Shown here in pieces: positions 41,656-50,178 of a DNA stretch of 64,000 bases. Under the pieces are notes generated by a model. It saw nothing but the letters and a program-made list of their open reading frames with translations, was not told the origin of the DNA and did no database searches. Origin of the DNA: AR5 sp041499965 (GTDB lineage: Bacteria; Methylomirabilota; Methylomirabilia; Rokubacteriales; CSP1-6); the NCBI GenBank assembly GCA_041499965.1, contig JBGQLG010000008.1:7096-71095 (forward strand), read 5' to 3'. The first letter of the stretch is position 1, and each line of letters begins with the position of its first letter. The position numbers and the translations under genes are program-made.

Positions 41656-43723
41656 GGCGGAACACCGGCTGGATGACGGGCCCGGCGAGGCGTGCCTCCA
41701 CGTCGTCGGCCGTGACGGCCCGGGCCAGCACGGTCAGGGCCTCCCGGCAGGCCGCCAGCGTGCGCTCGACGTCGGCGTCGTCGTGGCGGTAGCAGATGTT
41801 GAAGCCGCCCGCGTTGAGAATGCCGCGGCGCACGACCTCCTGCTGGAAGAGGCTCTTCATGGCCAGCGACTCCCGCCCCTGCCGGTCGGCGAAGGTCAGC
41901 ACGGTGCGCGGCGGCAGGCCGATGCAGCGCGTGAGGCCGTCGATCTTCAATTCCCCGGCGAGCGCGTTGTACCCGTCTTGCAGCCGGCGACCCTGGCGCC
42001 ACAGGTGCGGGATGACGGCCCCGGCGCGCAGCTTGGTGATCGTGGCCTTGGCCGCGGCCAGCGAGAGCGCCTCGCCGCCGAAGGTGAACGAGAAGAAGAT
42101 CTCGTCGAAGACCTGCATGATGTCGCGCCGGCCCACCACCGCCGAGACCGGGAAGCCGTTGGCCATCGCCTTGCCGATGCAGGCCAGATCCGGCGTGACG
42201 TTGTAGTGCGCCATGGCGCCCCCGAGCGCCACGCGGAAGCTGGTCACGACCTCGTCGTAGATCAGCACGGCGCCGTGGGCCCGGGCCCGCGCGGCCACCT
42301 GCTCGAGGAAGCCGCCGACCGGCTCGACGACGCCGACCGGTTCCATGATGACGGCCGCGAACTGGCCCGGGTGGGCGTCGAGCAGCCGGTCGAGCGAGGC
42401 GATGTCGTTGTAGGCGAACAGGTGCGTCAGCTCGCGCACCGCCGCCGGCACCCCGCGGTGACGCGTGGTGGCGCCGATGTACCAGTCCTGCCAACCGTGG
42501 TAGCCGCAGGCGGCAATGCGTTCGCGGCCGGTGTAGGCGCGGGCCACGCGGACGGCGCCGGACGTCGCGTCGGAGCCGTTCTTGCCGAAGCGGACCATCT
42601 CCGCGCACGGGATGATCTCGGTGAGTAGCTCGGAGACCTCCACCTCCAGCGGGTGCGGGAGCGAGAAGGCGATGCCGTCGGCGAGCTGGGCTCGCACGGC
42701 CGCGTCCACGTCGGGATCGTTGTGGCCGAGCACGATCGGCCCGAGGGCCATCGGGAAGTCGATGTACTCGTGGCCGTCCACGTCCCACACGTGGCTGCCG
42801 GCGGCGCGCTGCAGGAACAGCGGAGCGACGCCCCGCACGAACTGGGTGTGGCCCTTGCTGAACGTCTGGGTGGCCGACGGGATGACCTTCTCGGCGCGCG
42901 CGAAGTACTCCTCGGAGCGCGTGAGCCGGCGGGGCGTGTCCATGGCTGACTCTCCCGGTGCGTCGCCGGCCGCGCCGTCGGCGCGGAGCGACTTCGCGTA
43001 GCCTTCGTTGCGCGTGAACGAGCGATTGAGGTCGAGCAGCGCCGGTTCGCGCTCCAGCAGCGCCAGCACGTCGTCCATGCCGAACGGCTGCTCGGCGCCC
43101 AGGCGCCGGTAGACGGCGCGGACGAACTCGAGGTCGGCCGGCTCGTCCACGGTCCAGCGCAGGACCGAGAGATCCTCGTCGTGGCGGACGTTGGCCAGCC
43201 GGAACCGCCGGGGCTGCTTCCAGATGAAGGGCGTGACGTGCTCGCGCTCCGAGGCCAGCCGGGCCTCGCGCCACGCCGTGTCCAGGGCCGAGAACGAGAA
43301 CACCTCGGTGTCCTGCCCGTCGGGAAACGTCGGCGGCTGGGTGTTGCTGACGTAGTCGAGCCCTCCGCCGGACTCGCGGAAGCGTGCGAGCACGCGACCG
43401 GCCACCGCCGGGTCGAGTAGCGGGCAGTCGGGCGTGACGCGGACGATGACGGTGGCGTCGAAACGCGCGGCGGCGCCGTGCACGCGATCGAGGACGTCCG
43501 ACTCGCTGCCGCGGTGCACCGGCAGCCCCGCGGACTCGGCGAACGCGACGATCGCGTCGTCGGCCGACTGGTCGGTGGTCGCGATGATCACCGCGTCCAC
43601 GCCGTCGATGCGCCGGGCGCGCTCGACGAGACGCTTCAGCATGGGGCGGCCGGCGATGTCGGCCAGGGTCTTGCCGGGCAGCCGGCGGGAGCCCATGCGG
43701 GCCTGCACGATGGCCGCGATCAC
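41648..43723 (-). CDS. Fused SpsF-type cytidylyltransferase and class III aminotransferase
   Basis: 691 residues in one frame with no internal stop. Domain 1 (about 1-245) is a SpsF/COG1861 nucleotidyltransferase: IVQARMGSRRLPGKTLADIA, then ATVIVRVTPDCPLLDPAVAG and VLRWTVDEPADLEFVRAVYR. Domain 2 (about 260-691) is a glutamate-1-semialdehyde-aminomutase-like class III aminotransferase: GHEYIDFPMALGPIVLGHND, VRFGKNGSDATSGAVRVARA, IYDEVVTSFRVALGG and the PLP Lys in CIGKAMANGFPVSAVVG. Domain 1 could make the CMP-activated nonulosonate, since no separate pseF is present. An internal ATG (MDTPRRLTRSEEY) could also yield domain 2 alone. Confidence 0.88.
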   Translation of the reverse strand: MIAAIVQARMGSRRLPGKTLADIAGRPMLKRLVERARRIDGVDAVIIATTDQSADDAIVAFAESAGLPVHRGSESDVLDRVHGAAARFDATVIVRVTPDCPLLDPAVAGRVLARFRESGGGLDYVSNTQPPTFPDGQDTEVFSFSALDTAWREARLASEREHVTPFIWKQPRRFRLANVRHDEDLSVLRWTVDEPADLEFVRAVYRRLGAEQPFGMDDVLALLEREPALLDLNRSFTRNEGYAKSLRADGAAGDAPGESAMDTPRRLTRSEEYFARAEKVIPSATQTFSKGHTQFVRGVAPLFLQRAAGSHVWDVDGHEYIDFPMALGPIVLGHNDPDVDAAVRAQLADGIAFSLPHPLEVEVSELLTEIIPCAEMVRFGKNGSDATSGAVRVARAYTGRERIAACGYHGWQDWYIGATTRHRGVPAAVRELTHLFAYNDIASLDRLLDAHPGQFAAVIMEPVGVVEPVGGFLEQVAARARAHGAVLIYDEVVTSFRVALGGAMAHYNVTPDLACIGKAMANGFPVSAVVGRRDIMQVFDEIFFSFTFGGEALSLAAAKATITKLRAGAVIPHLWRQGRRLQDGYNALAGELKIDGLTRCIGLPPRTVLTFADRQGRESLAMKSLFQQEVVRRGILNAGGFNICYRHDDADVERTLAACREALTVLARAVTADDVEARLAGPVIQPVFRRA

Positions 43724-44721
43724 GGATCGAGCCTCACCGGGCGCCCCTCGGCGGCGGAGCGCTTGGCGGCCAGGGCAATCGCCAGCACCGTTCGCCCGCC
43801 GGCCGCGTCCAGCTGGGGAGTCGCGCCGCGCTCGATGCAGTCGACCAGGTGGCGCAGCTCCTCGACGTACATGAGATTGCGCTCGGCGTTGATCGACTCC
43901 TCGTAGTCCTCGGCCCGGCGATCCTCCTTGCCGTACACGCGGACGAGCTGGCTGATGTAGTCCCACACGATCACGCCGTCCTCGCCGATCAGCTCGCACG
44001 ACCGCCGGTACGTCCGCTGCAGGTAGTCGAGGTGCACGTTGGCGACCACGCCGTAATCGAAGCGGAGCAGGATGTCCGCGCTGTCCTCGGTGTCGATCTC
44101 CAGCGTGCTCACCTTGCCCACGTACCCGAAGACCTCACGCGGCTCGCCCAGCAGCCAGCGCAGGTAGTCGAACTCGTGAATCGAGTCGAGGATGATTCCG
44201 CCTCCGGTCGCCTGCCGCGCCGCGTACCCGTGCCGGTAGTCGGTGTGCGGACGCCAGTGCGGCAGGTAGTACCCGCAGTGCGCCCGCGCCGACAGCGGCG
44301 TCCCGATCCGCCCCTCGCCCAGCAGCCGCTTCACCAGCCGCAGGCTCGGCAGGAAATGCAGGTTGCACCCGACCAGCACCGTCCGCCGCGCCGCCGCCGC
44401 CTCCGCCACCAGCCCATCGACGCCCTCGAGCGTGTGCGACAGCGGCTTCTCGATCAACACATGCCGCCCCGCCGCCACCGCCGCCCGCGCCTGGGCCACA
44501 TGCGCGGCGGTCGGTGAACACACCAGGACGGCATCGGCGTCCACTCGCAGCGCCTCATCCTCACGCGTCGTGAGCACGACATCTCCACCCGCCAGACGCC
44601 CGGCCTCCGCCAGCCGGCCCGCGTCCGGATCGTGGATCGCGGCGATCGTATGACCAAGCGCCACCGCATTCGTGAGATGTCGCCGCCCGATCGACCCCGC
44701 CCCGAGCACGACGAAGCGCAT
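43720..44721 (-). CDS. Gfo/Idh/MocA-family oxidoreductase
   Basis: 333-residue NAD(P)-dependent sugar oxidoreductase. N-terminal Rossmann fold MRFVVLGAGSIGRRHLTNAV, the active-site EKP motif in HVLIEKPLSHTLEGVDGLV, and the C-terminal beta-sheet domain with GGGIILDSIHEFDYLRWLLG containing the usual DxxxH active-site pair. Acts on a nucleotide sugar or sugar acid. Its stop overlaps the GTG of the fused cytidylyltransferase gene, so the two probably serve the same sugar. The ATG at 44721 gives the normal N-terminus; upstream in-frame sequence is palindrome B. Confidence 0.88.
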   Translation of the reverse strand: MRFVVLGAGSIGRRHLTNAVALGHTIAAIHDPDAGRLAEAGRLAGGDVVLTTREDEALRVDADAVLVCSPTAAHVAQARAAVAAGRHVLIEKPLSHTLEGVDGLVAEAAAARRTVLVGCNLHFLPSLRLVKRLLGEGRIGTPLSARAHCGYYLPHWRPHTDYRHGYAARQATGGGIILDSIHEFDYLRWLLGEPREVFGYVGKVSTLEIDTEDSADILLRFDYGVVANVHLDYLQRTYRRSCELIGEDGVIVWDYISQLVRVYGKEDRRAEDYEESINAERNLMYVEELRHLVDCIERGATPQLDAAGGRTVLAIALAAKRSAAEGRPVRLDP

Positions 44722-44746
44722 GGAGCTAGTGCACCTCGTGAGCATC

Positions 44747-44920
44747 GGTGACACCGGCGCCGTGATGCGGGCCCCCCGGTCGCCTCTCACGGTCGGCTGC
44801 CCTCACCCCAACCCCCTCGGGGGGATGGGGGGCCGAGCGCGCGCGGCTCGGAGCGAGCCGCGGCGTGCCGGCGAGCCACTGGGGCGACCGGGGGGCCCGC
44901 ATCACGGCGCCGGTGTCACC
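44747..44920. repeat. Palindromic element B (core-containing family)
   Basis: Inverted arms 44747-44784 and 44883-44920 match perfectly over 38 bp. Weaker pairing extends to TAGTGC (44728) and GCACTA (ending 44940, overlapping the stop of the radical SAM gene). The core 44806-44834 is the reverse complement of the core of element A, differing only at its edge. The arm sequence is unrelated to those of A and C. It fills the 216-bp gap between two minus-strand genes. Confidence 0.9.
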
Positions 44921-44937
44921 GAGCCTCGCGCGGCGCA

Positions 44938-46698
44938 CTAGACATCCGCCCGCGTGGCCCCGCGCACCGCGCGCTTGCGCTCCTGCAGCTCGCCGGTATG
45001 CGGATGCCGCAGCGTATTCTGACCGCCGAGCTCCGTCACCGCCCGCCAGGAGAGATCGATGATCTCCTCGTCCTCCAGGTCGCTGAAGTTCGTGCGCACT
45101 TCCTCGCCCTGCTCCCCCAGCCGCAGGAAGTACTGCTCGATCATGTCCTCGTCGGCCGGCCCCTTCTCGCCCGTCACCGCCTTGCCGATGAGCCCCTTGT
45201 CGAGCGCGAGATCCCAGAAGGTCGTGCCCGGATAGGCGGTGGTGAAGAAGAACACCTCCGGCTTGAGCCCCACCTTGCGGCAGAAGTCGACGGTCTCCTG
45301 CACGGTATGAGCGCTCTCGCCGGGCGAGCCGATCATGAACGAGCAGTCGGCGTAGCCGAGCACGCGCTGGGTCTCGAGAATGGCGATCTCCATCTTCTCG
45401 ATGGTCTGGCCGCTCTTGTCGATGTTCTTGAGGATGGTGGGGCTGGCCGACTCCACGCCGTAGCCGGCCTGGCGCATGCCGACCTCGTGGCCCAGCTCCA
45501 GCATGTGCGGCCGACCCTCCCGGCGCGCGCGGATGACGTCGTCGGCCACGATGTTGGTGCGGCAGGTGCCGCCCCACTCCACCGCGAAGCCCGTCGCGTG
45601 CTTGCGCGCGCGCAGCTCGGCGAAGAACTCCAGCGCCCACCGGTAGTCGGTCATCAGCAGGTCGTCGAGGAAGTGGATGTAGACGGCGCCGTAGCGCGCC
45701 TTGAGGTACTCCATCTCGTCCACCACCTCGCGCGGGCTGCGCAGGCGATAGGTTTTCCCGAGGTACGCCGCATAGCAGTAATCACAGGCCTTCGACGCGT
45801 AGGGACAGCCGCGCGAGGCGATCATCGAGACCGAGTACTGGCCAGGCGCGACCGAGGCGCCGTCGATCCACTTCGTCTGCCAGTTGAGGTGGCCGACGGG
45901 GTTGCGCTTGTAGATCTCGTCCTCCGGCCACTTGCTGCGCAGGGGCCACGGCAGCGCGTCCAGCCCCTTGTCGCGCGACTGGATGGAGGGTCGCAGGCCG
46001 TTGTTGCGAACGTCCCACTCCCCGGGGCGGATCACGTGGCGATAGGCGGTCCCGGCCACACCCTCCAGCGAGGCGCCGGTCTCCAGGCGGTGCAACACCT
46101 CCGAGAAGGTGACCTCGCCCTCCTCCTGCACCACGATGTCGGCGGGCAGCCGGCGGACCATGAACTCCGGCATCGACGACGCGATGCCACCGCCGAGCAC
46201 GATCGGCACGTCCGGATGCACGCGCTTGCAGATGCCCGCGATACGCCTGAGCCACGTGTACTGGGTGATGATGCCGCCCAGCCCGATGACGTCGGGCCGC
46301 TCGGCGCTCAGCTTCTCGACGACGCGCGCCTCCACCCTCCGCACGTAGTCGGCCATCGGGCCCTTGACCGGCTCCCGCCGCTCGGCGTTGAGGTCGAGCA
46401 CGTCGACCGTGTGGCCGTCCATGGCGGCGATGGCGCCGACGTAGCCGTGGCCGATCGGCATGATGTTGGGGAACGACCATTCGCGGATCGGCGCGTTGAT
46501 GAAGAGTACGCGGAGCCCGTCGCGGCGCGGCGCGAACTGTCGCTCGGACGTCTCGGTGGTGATGCGCGGCCAGTCCGCGGCCTGCACCTCACCGCTGATG
46601 AAGCGCTGGTGAAACCGGGCCGGCGGCGCGCCGCCGGCGGGACGCCGGATCGACGGCAACGGGACGGTCGTGGTGCCGATGTCACGGATGATCGCCAT
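44938..46698 (-). CDS. B12-binding-domain radical SAM protein with atypical cluster motif
   Basis: 586 residues. An N-terminal extension of about 60 residues, a B12-type domain (RVLFINAPIREWSFPNIMPI, HGYVGAIAAMDGHTVDVLDL, VLGGGIASSMPEFMVRRLPA), then a radical SAM barrel. The cluster motif reads RGCPYASKACDYCYAAY: Cys spacing CX6CX2C rather than CX3CX2C. Later barrel motifs are VYIHFLDDLLMTDYRWALEF and CSFMIGSPGESAHTVQET. It ends the PSE-side operon, with palindrome B directly at its stop. Reaction unknown; radical modification of a sugar or lipid is the best guess from context. Confidence 0.82.
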   Translation of the reverse strand: MAIIRDIGTTTVPLPSIRRPAGGAPPARFHQRFISGEVQAADWPRITTETSERQFAPRRDGLRVLFINAPIREWSFPNIMPIGHGYVGAIAAMDGHTVDVLDLNAERREPVKGPMADYVRRVEARVVEKLSAERPDVIGLGGIITQYTWLRRIAGICKRVHPDVPIVLGGGIASSMPEFMVRRLPADIVVQEEGEVTFSEVLHRLETGASLEGVAGTAYRHVIRPGEWDVRNNGLRPSIQSRDKGLDALPWPLRSKWPEDEIYKRNPVGHLNWQTKWIDGASVAPGQYSVSMIASRGCPYASKACDYCYAAYLGKTYRLRSPREVVDEMEYLKARYGAVYIHFLDDLLMTDYRWALEFFAELRARKHATGFAVEWGGTCRTNIVADDVIRARREGRPHMLELGHEVGMRQAGYGVESASPTILKNIDKSGQTIEKMEIAILETQRVLGYADCSFMIGSPGESAHTVQETVDFCRKVGLKPEVFFFTTAYPGTTFWDLALDKGLIGKAVTGEKGPADEDMIEQYFLRLGEQGEEVRTNFSDLEDEEIIDLSWRAVTELGGQNTLRHPHTGELQERKRAVRGATRADV

Positions 46699-46710
46699 GG
46701 GACCTCCTGC

Positions 46711-47397
46711 TCAAGATCGTACCGACCGGATCAGCTCGAATGCCTCGGCGTAGGGCAGCCCGACCACCGAGCCCCACCGCCGCGCGATGGCGCGCACCGC
46801 CTCGCCCGAGCGCGGGTGGGGAAACGGCCGGTGCTCGCCACGGTACCGCTCCAGCGCGGCGACCTTCAGCTCGATGGTGGACGCCACGTCCTCGAATACC
46901 GTGGGCGCGAAGGGCGCGGCCAGCCGGCCGAACGCCCACTCGGTCGACGAGGCGATCTCGAACGCGTAGAGCTCGCGCACCCGGCCGCCCGGCAGCGGCC
47001 GCGTCGCGGTCAGCACCGCCTGGAAGGTCAGCCGGTGGTCGACGTTCAGGTCGCCGGGATGATGCGTGTAGACGATCTCCGGCTCCAGCTCGCGCACCCA
47101 CGCCTCGACGCGCTTGACGATGTCGAGGAGCGCGAGCGTGTCGAAGCGATTGTCGGGGAGGTCGCCGAACGCCACCGACTTGGCGCCCAGCATCCCGGCC
47201 ACCGCCCGCGCGTCGTCCTGCAGCGCGCCGACCGCGGCCCGATCGCCGCCGGCGCGCTCCGGCGTGCGAGAGGTGATGCCCTCGCCCAGGATCGCCAGGT
47301 GGACGGTGTCACCGGCCGCCGCCCGGCGGGCCGCGGTGGCGCCGACGCCGAGGACCTCATCGTCGGGATGGGCGGCCACGACCAGGATCACACTCAT
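46711..47397 (-). CDS. PIG-L family deacetylase
   Basis: 228-residue zinc hydrolase of the LmbE/PIG-L family, which removes N-acetyl groups from GlcNAc-type sugars. Metal and catalytic motif AAHPDDEVLGVGATAARRAA at the N-terminus (HPDD), and the distal metal ligand in YTHHPGDLNVDHRLTFQAVL. DNRFDTLALLDIVKRVEAWV lies between. The ATG overlaps the acyltransferase stop (ATGA). Nearby carbamoyl- and acyltransferases suggest it prepares an amine or hydroxyl for further decoration of the glycan. Exact sugar unknown. Confidence 0.9.
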   Translation of the reverse strand: MSVILVVAAHPDDEVLGVGATAARRAAAGDTVHLAILGEGITSRTPERAGGDRAAVGALQDDARAVAGMLGAKSVAFGDLPDNRFDTLALLDIVKRVEAWVRELEPEIVYTHHPGDLNVDHRLTFQAVLTATRPLPGGRVRELYAFEIASSTEWAFGRLAAPFAPTVFEDVASTIELKVAALERYRGEHRPFPHPRSGEAVRAIARRWGSVVGLPYAEAFELIRSVRS

Positions 47398-48449
47398 CCG
47401 CCCGCCTCCAGCGAGTCCAGCAGGCCATCCAGCGCGGCGGGCGGCAGCGCCGACAGGTCGGTGCGGAAGAACGCCCGCGCCCGCCACAGGCGGGCGGTGG
47501 GCCAGCTCCACCACGCCAGTCGCCGCAGCCGCTCGACGACGGCCGGGGGGAAGCGGGAGCGGATCAGCCGGGCTGGATTCCCGGCGTAGATCCCGTACGG
47601 TTGATCGAGGCTGCTCGTCACGACGCTGCCGGCGCCGATCACGCAGCCGTCGGCGACGCGGACCCCGGGCAGCACGACCACCCGGGTGCCGAACCACACG
47701 TCGTTGCCGATCACGATGTCACCCACCTTGTCGGCCGGCTCGCCCAGGAACGCGTAGGGCCCGCGGCTCACCGCGAACGTGGTCGGCAGGTGCAGCGTGT
47801 GGCGCGAGCCGATGGCCGCGAAGTAGGACGACGTGTGGCAGAACGCGCCCAGGCGGAAGCGGGCCGTGTACAGGTTCAGCTCGGCGTCGGCGCCCAGCAG
47901 CGAGCCGCGCCCGATCTCGACGGCGGCCTCGTTGTGGATCACCGCGCGCGGGTTGATGCGCGCGCCGTAGCCGAGCACGATCCGCTCGGCGTTGGTGATG
48001 ATGACCGGCTCGCCCTCCAGGCGCGCGTACCAGCGACCGCCGCCGCCGGTGCCGTCGTCGCCCGGGTAGTCGTCGTCGAAGGCGGCGACCTGCTCGGCCT
48101 GCTCGGCCGAGTTCACCGCGCACAGGCCGCGCTGCCAGGCCCGCACGACGAGCGCGCCGGCGCCGGCGCCGGCCGCCAGCAACGCGTCGTGGCCGTCGAA
48201 CAACGCCGGCGCGGGCTCGGGGGCCGCGCGTACCTCGACGGTGCCGGCCGCGCCCGGCGCCAGGTCGGTGACGAAGCGCCGCAGCGCCTCCACCGCGTCC
48301 GTCCGCGCGCCGGGCACGGCCAGCGTGAAGGTGCGCGCCCGGCCGGCGCCGCCCTTCACCAGTGCGGCCAGCCGCGGGTCAGCCAGCAAGGTGTCGAGCG
48401 CGTCGGCGGCGAGCAGGAACCGGGTGAGCGTCAGCCGCGGCGCCGTCAC
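47394..48449 (-). CDS. Two-domain protein ending in a left-handed-helix acyltransferase
   Basis: 351 residues. The C-terminal half (about 170-330) is a hexapeptide-repeat xenobiotic-acetyltransferase-like domain: RINPRAVIHNEAAVEIGRGS, FCHTSSYFAAIGSRHTLHLP (candidate catalytic His), IVIGNDVWFGTRVVVLPGVR and GAGSVVTSSLDQPYGIYAGN. The N-terminal 150 residues (LTRFLLAADALDTLLADPRL) match nothing I recognise. They may bind the acceptor. Length exceeds the usual 200-220 of stand-alone enzymes. It overlaps the carbamoyltransferase gene by 4 bases. An O- or N-acetyl group on the sugar is the likely product. Confidence 0.8.
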   Translation of the reverse strand: MTAPRLTLTRFLLAADALDTLLADPRLAALVKGGAGRARTFTLAVPGARTDAVEALRRFVTDLAPGAAGTVEVRAAPEPAPALFDGHDALLAAGAGAGALVVRAWQRGLCAVNSAEQAEQVAAFDDDYPGDDGTGGGGRWYARLEGEPVIITNAERIVLGYGARINPRAVIHNEAAVEIGRGSLLGADAELNLYTARFRLGAFCHTSSYFAAIGSRHTLHLPTTFAVSRGPYAFLGEPADKVGDIVIGNDVWFGTRVVVLPGVRVADGCVIGAGSVVTSSLDQPYGIYAGNPARLIRSRFPPAVVERLRRLAWWSWPTARLWRARAFFRTDLSALPPAALDGLLDSLEAGG

Positions 48450-50176
48450 GGCCCTTTCCTCAGCACGAAGTCGTCGAGCACGAGGACGTCGAGGCCGGTG
48501 CCGCCGAAGCAGCGGAGCGCGTCGCGCGGCGAGCACACGATCGGCTCACCCTGCACGTTGAACGACGTGTTGATCAGCACCGGGTGGCCGGTGCGGCGGC
48601 CGAACGCCGTCAGCAGGTTGTGGAAGCGCGGATTGTGCTCGCGATAGACCGTCTGCGGCCGAGCGGTGCCGTCGACGTGGACCACGGAGGGCACCCGGTC
48701 GCGAAACTCCGCCCGGACGGGATAGGCCAGGATCATATAGTCGCTCGCGCTTCCGTGGTCGAAGTACGTGCGGTAGTCCTCGACCGGCAGCGACGGGCAG
48801 AACGGCCGCCAGCTCTCCCGGTGCTTCACCTCCCGGTTCAGCTTGTCCTTCATGTCGGGGAAGAGCGGGCTGGCCAGGATCGAGCGGTTGCCCAGCGCGC
48901 GGGCCCCGACCTCCATGCGTCCCTGCAGCCAGCCCACGATGCGGCCGGTGGCGAGATCCTGCGCGATCTCCTCGACGACGGAGGCCGAGCGCCGGTAGGG
49001 CAGCTTGGACTCGCGAATCGCGCCCTCGATCTCGGCGGCGGTGTAGGCCGGACCCCAGTAGGCGTGGCGCATGCGCTCGAAGCCGGTGGCGCCCGCGCGC
49101 TGGGCCAGCACCCAGGCGGCGCCCAGCGCGATCCCGTTGTCGGCCGAGGCCGGCTGCACGAAGATCTCCCCCACCTCGTCGAGGAGCGAGAGCTTGCCGT
49201 TCATGCAGCAATTCATGGCCACGCCGCCGGCCAGGCACAGGGAGCGCACGCCCGTCAGGCCGACCAGCGTGCGCACGAGCCCCGTCACCACCTGCTCGAG
49301 CCGCCACTGCACGTTGAAGGCGAGGTCGCGATGCGCGTCCTCGATGGGCTGGTGGCCGAGCCGCGGCTTGCCGAAGACGTCCACGAAGCGATCGGTGAAG
49401 CGCCGCCCGTACGTGCGCGACCCCAGGTAGCGCAGGTAGGGGTTCGTGCGAAACTCGCCGGTGGCGCCGTCGTAGGGCAGGATCTCGTCGAGCTTGGCCT
49501 GCAGCGCCTCGGAGTAGCGGCCGTAGGAGGCCAGCCCCATCAGCTTGCCCTCGTCCTGGTAGGCGCGGAACCCGAGGAACTCGGTGAAGGTCGCGTAGTA
49601 GCCGCCCAGGCTGTGCGGCAGCTTCACGCTGCGGAGCTCCTTGATGCGGTCGCCCGCGCCGTGCCACATGAACGTCGAGAACTCCTCACCGCTGCCGTCC
49701 ACGGTGAGGATCGAGGCCTCGCCGAAGCCGGAGGCGTAGTAGGTGCTGGCCGCGTGGCAGAGGTGGTGGGGGATGAAGCGCACGCGCTCGGCGTCGAAAT
49801 ACACCCCGCGCTGGGCCAGCGCCTGCTTGAGATCGGTGCGGATCCGCGTGGGGTGATAGAGGTTGAGGAGGTACTCCTCCTGCAGCCGGTTGTAGTCGTC
49901 GGGATCCGGGTACGTCGCGCGCGTCTCGTCGTAGAAGCGCGGCATCGCGTCGATGTAGCGGTCCGACTCCCAGCCGAAGCCGATGCCGTCCACGGCGTCG
50001 AGATCGATGCCACCCTCGCCCAGGCAGTACAGCAGGGAGGCGACGGGCAGGCTGTTGGGCGCGGTCTTGATCCGGTTGAACCGCTCCTCCTCGGCGAACG
50101 CGACGATGCGGCCGCCGCGGACGAGCGCCGCCGACGGGTTGGGGCCGTAGCCGAACAGGCCGAGGTAGTAGCCCAT
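48446..50176 (-). CDS. Carbamoyltransferase (NodU/CmcH family)
   Basis: 576 residues, the normal length. Transfers carbamoyl from carbamoyl phosphate to a hydroxyl through a carbamoyl-adenylate. N-terminal Kae1-like domain: MGYYLGLFGYGPNPSAALVR, RFIPHHLCHAASTYYASGFG (metal-binding His) and ASILTVDGSGEEFSTFMW. C-terminal YrdC-like domain: GWLQGRMEVGARALGNRSIL, KHRESWRPFCPSLPVED and GHPVLINTSFNVQGEPIVCS. In polysaccharide clusters this modifies sugar O-positions. ATG 50176 chosen; a longer frame upstream is the GNAT shadow. Confidence 0.93.
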   Translation of the reverse strand: MGYYLGLFGYGPNPSAALVRGGRIVAFAEEERFNRIKTAPNSLPVASLLYCLGEGGIDLDAVDGIGFGWESDRYIDAMPRFYDETRATYPDPDDYNRLQEEYLLNLYHPTRIRTDLKQALAQRGVYFDAERVRFIPHHLCHAASTYYASGFGEASILTVDGSGEEFSTFMWHGAGDRIKELRSVKLPHSLGGYYATFTEFLGFRAYQDEGKLMGLASYGRYSEALQAKLDEILPYDGATGEFRTNPYLRYLGSRTYGRRFTDRFVDVFGKPRLGHQPIEDAHRDLAFNVQWRLEQVVTGLVRTLVGLTGVRSLCLAGGVAMNCCMNGKLSLLDEVGEIFVQPASADNGIALGAAWVLAQRAGATGFERMRHAYWGPAYTAAEIEGAIRESKLPYRRSASVVEEIAQDLATGRIVGWLQGRMEVGARALGNRSILASPLFPDMKDKLNREVKHRESWRPFCPSLPVEDYRTYFDHGSASDYMILAYPVRAEFRDRVPSVVHVDGTARPQTVYREHNPRFHNLLTAFGRRTGHPVLINTSFNVQGEPIVCSPRDALRCFGGTGLDVLVLDDFVLRKGP

Positions 50177-50178
50177 CG

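Noticed and set aside
44998..47589. 863-codon open frame on the plus strand
   Set aside because: Antisense shadow of the radical SAM and PIG-L genes, whose motifs are intact on the minus strand. Composition is His/Arg/Gln-rich, as expected of a GC-driven shadow.
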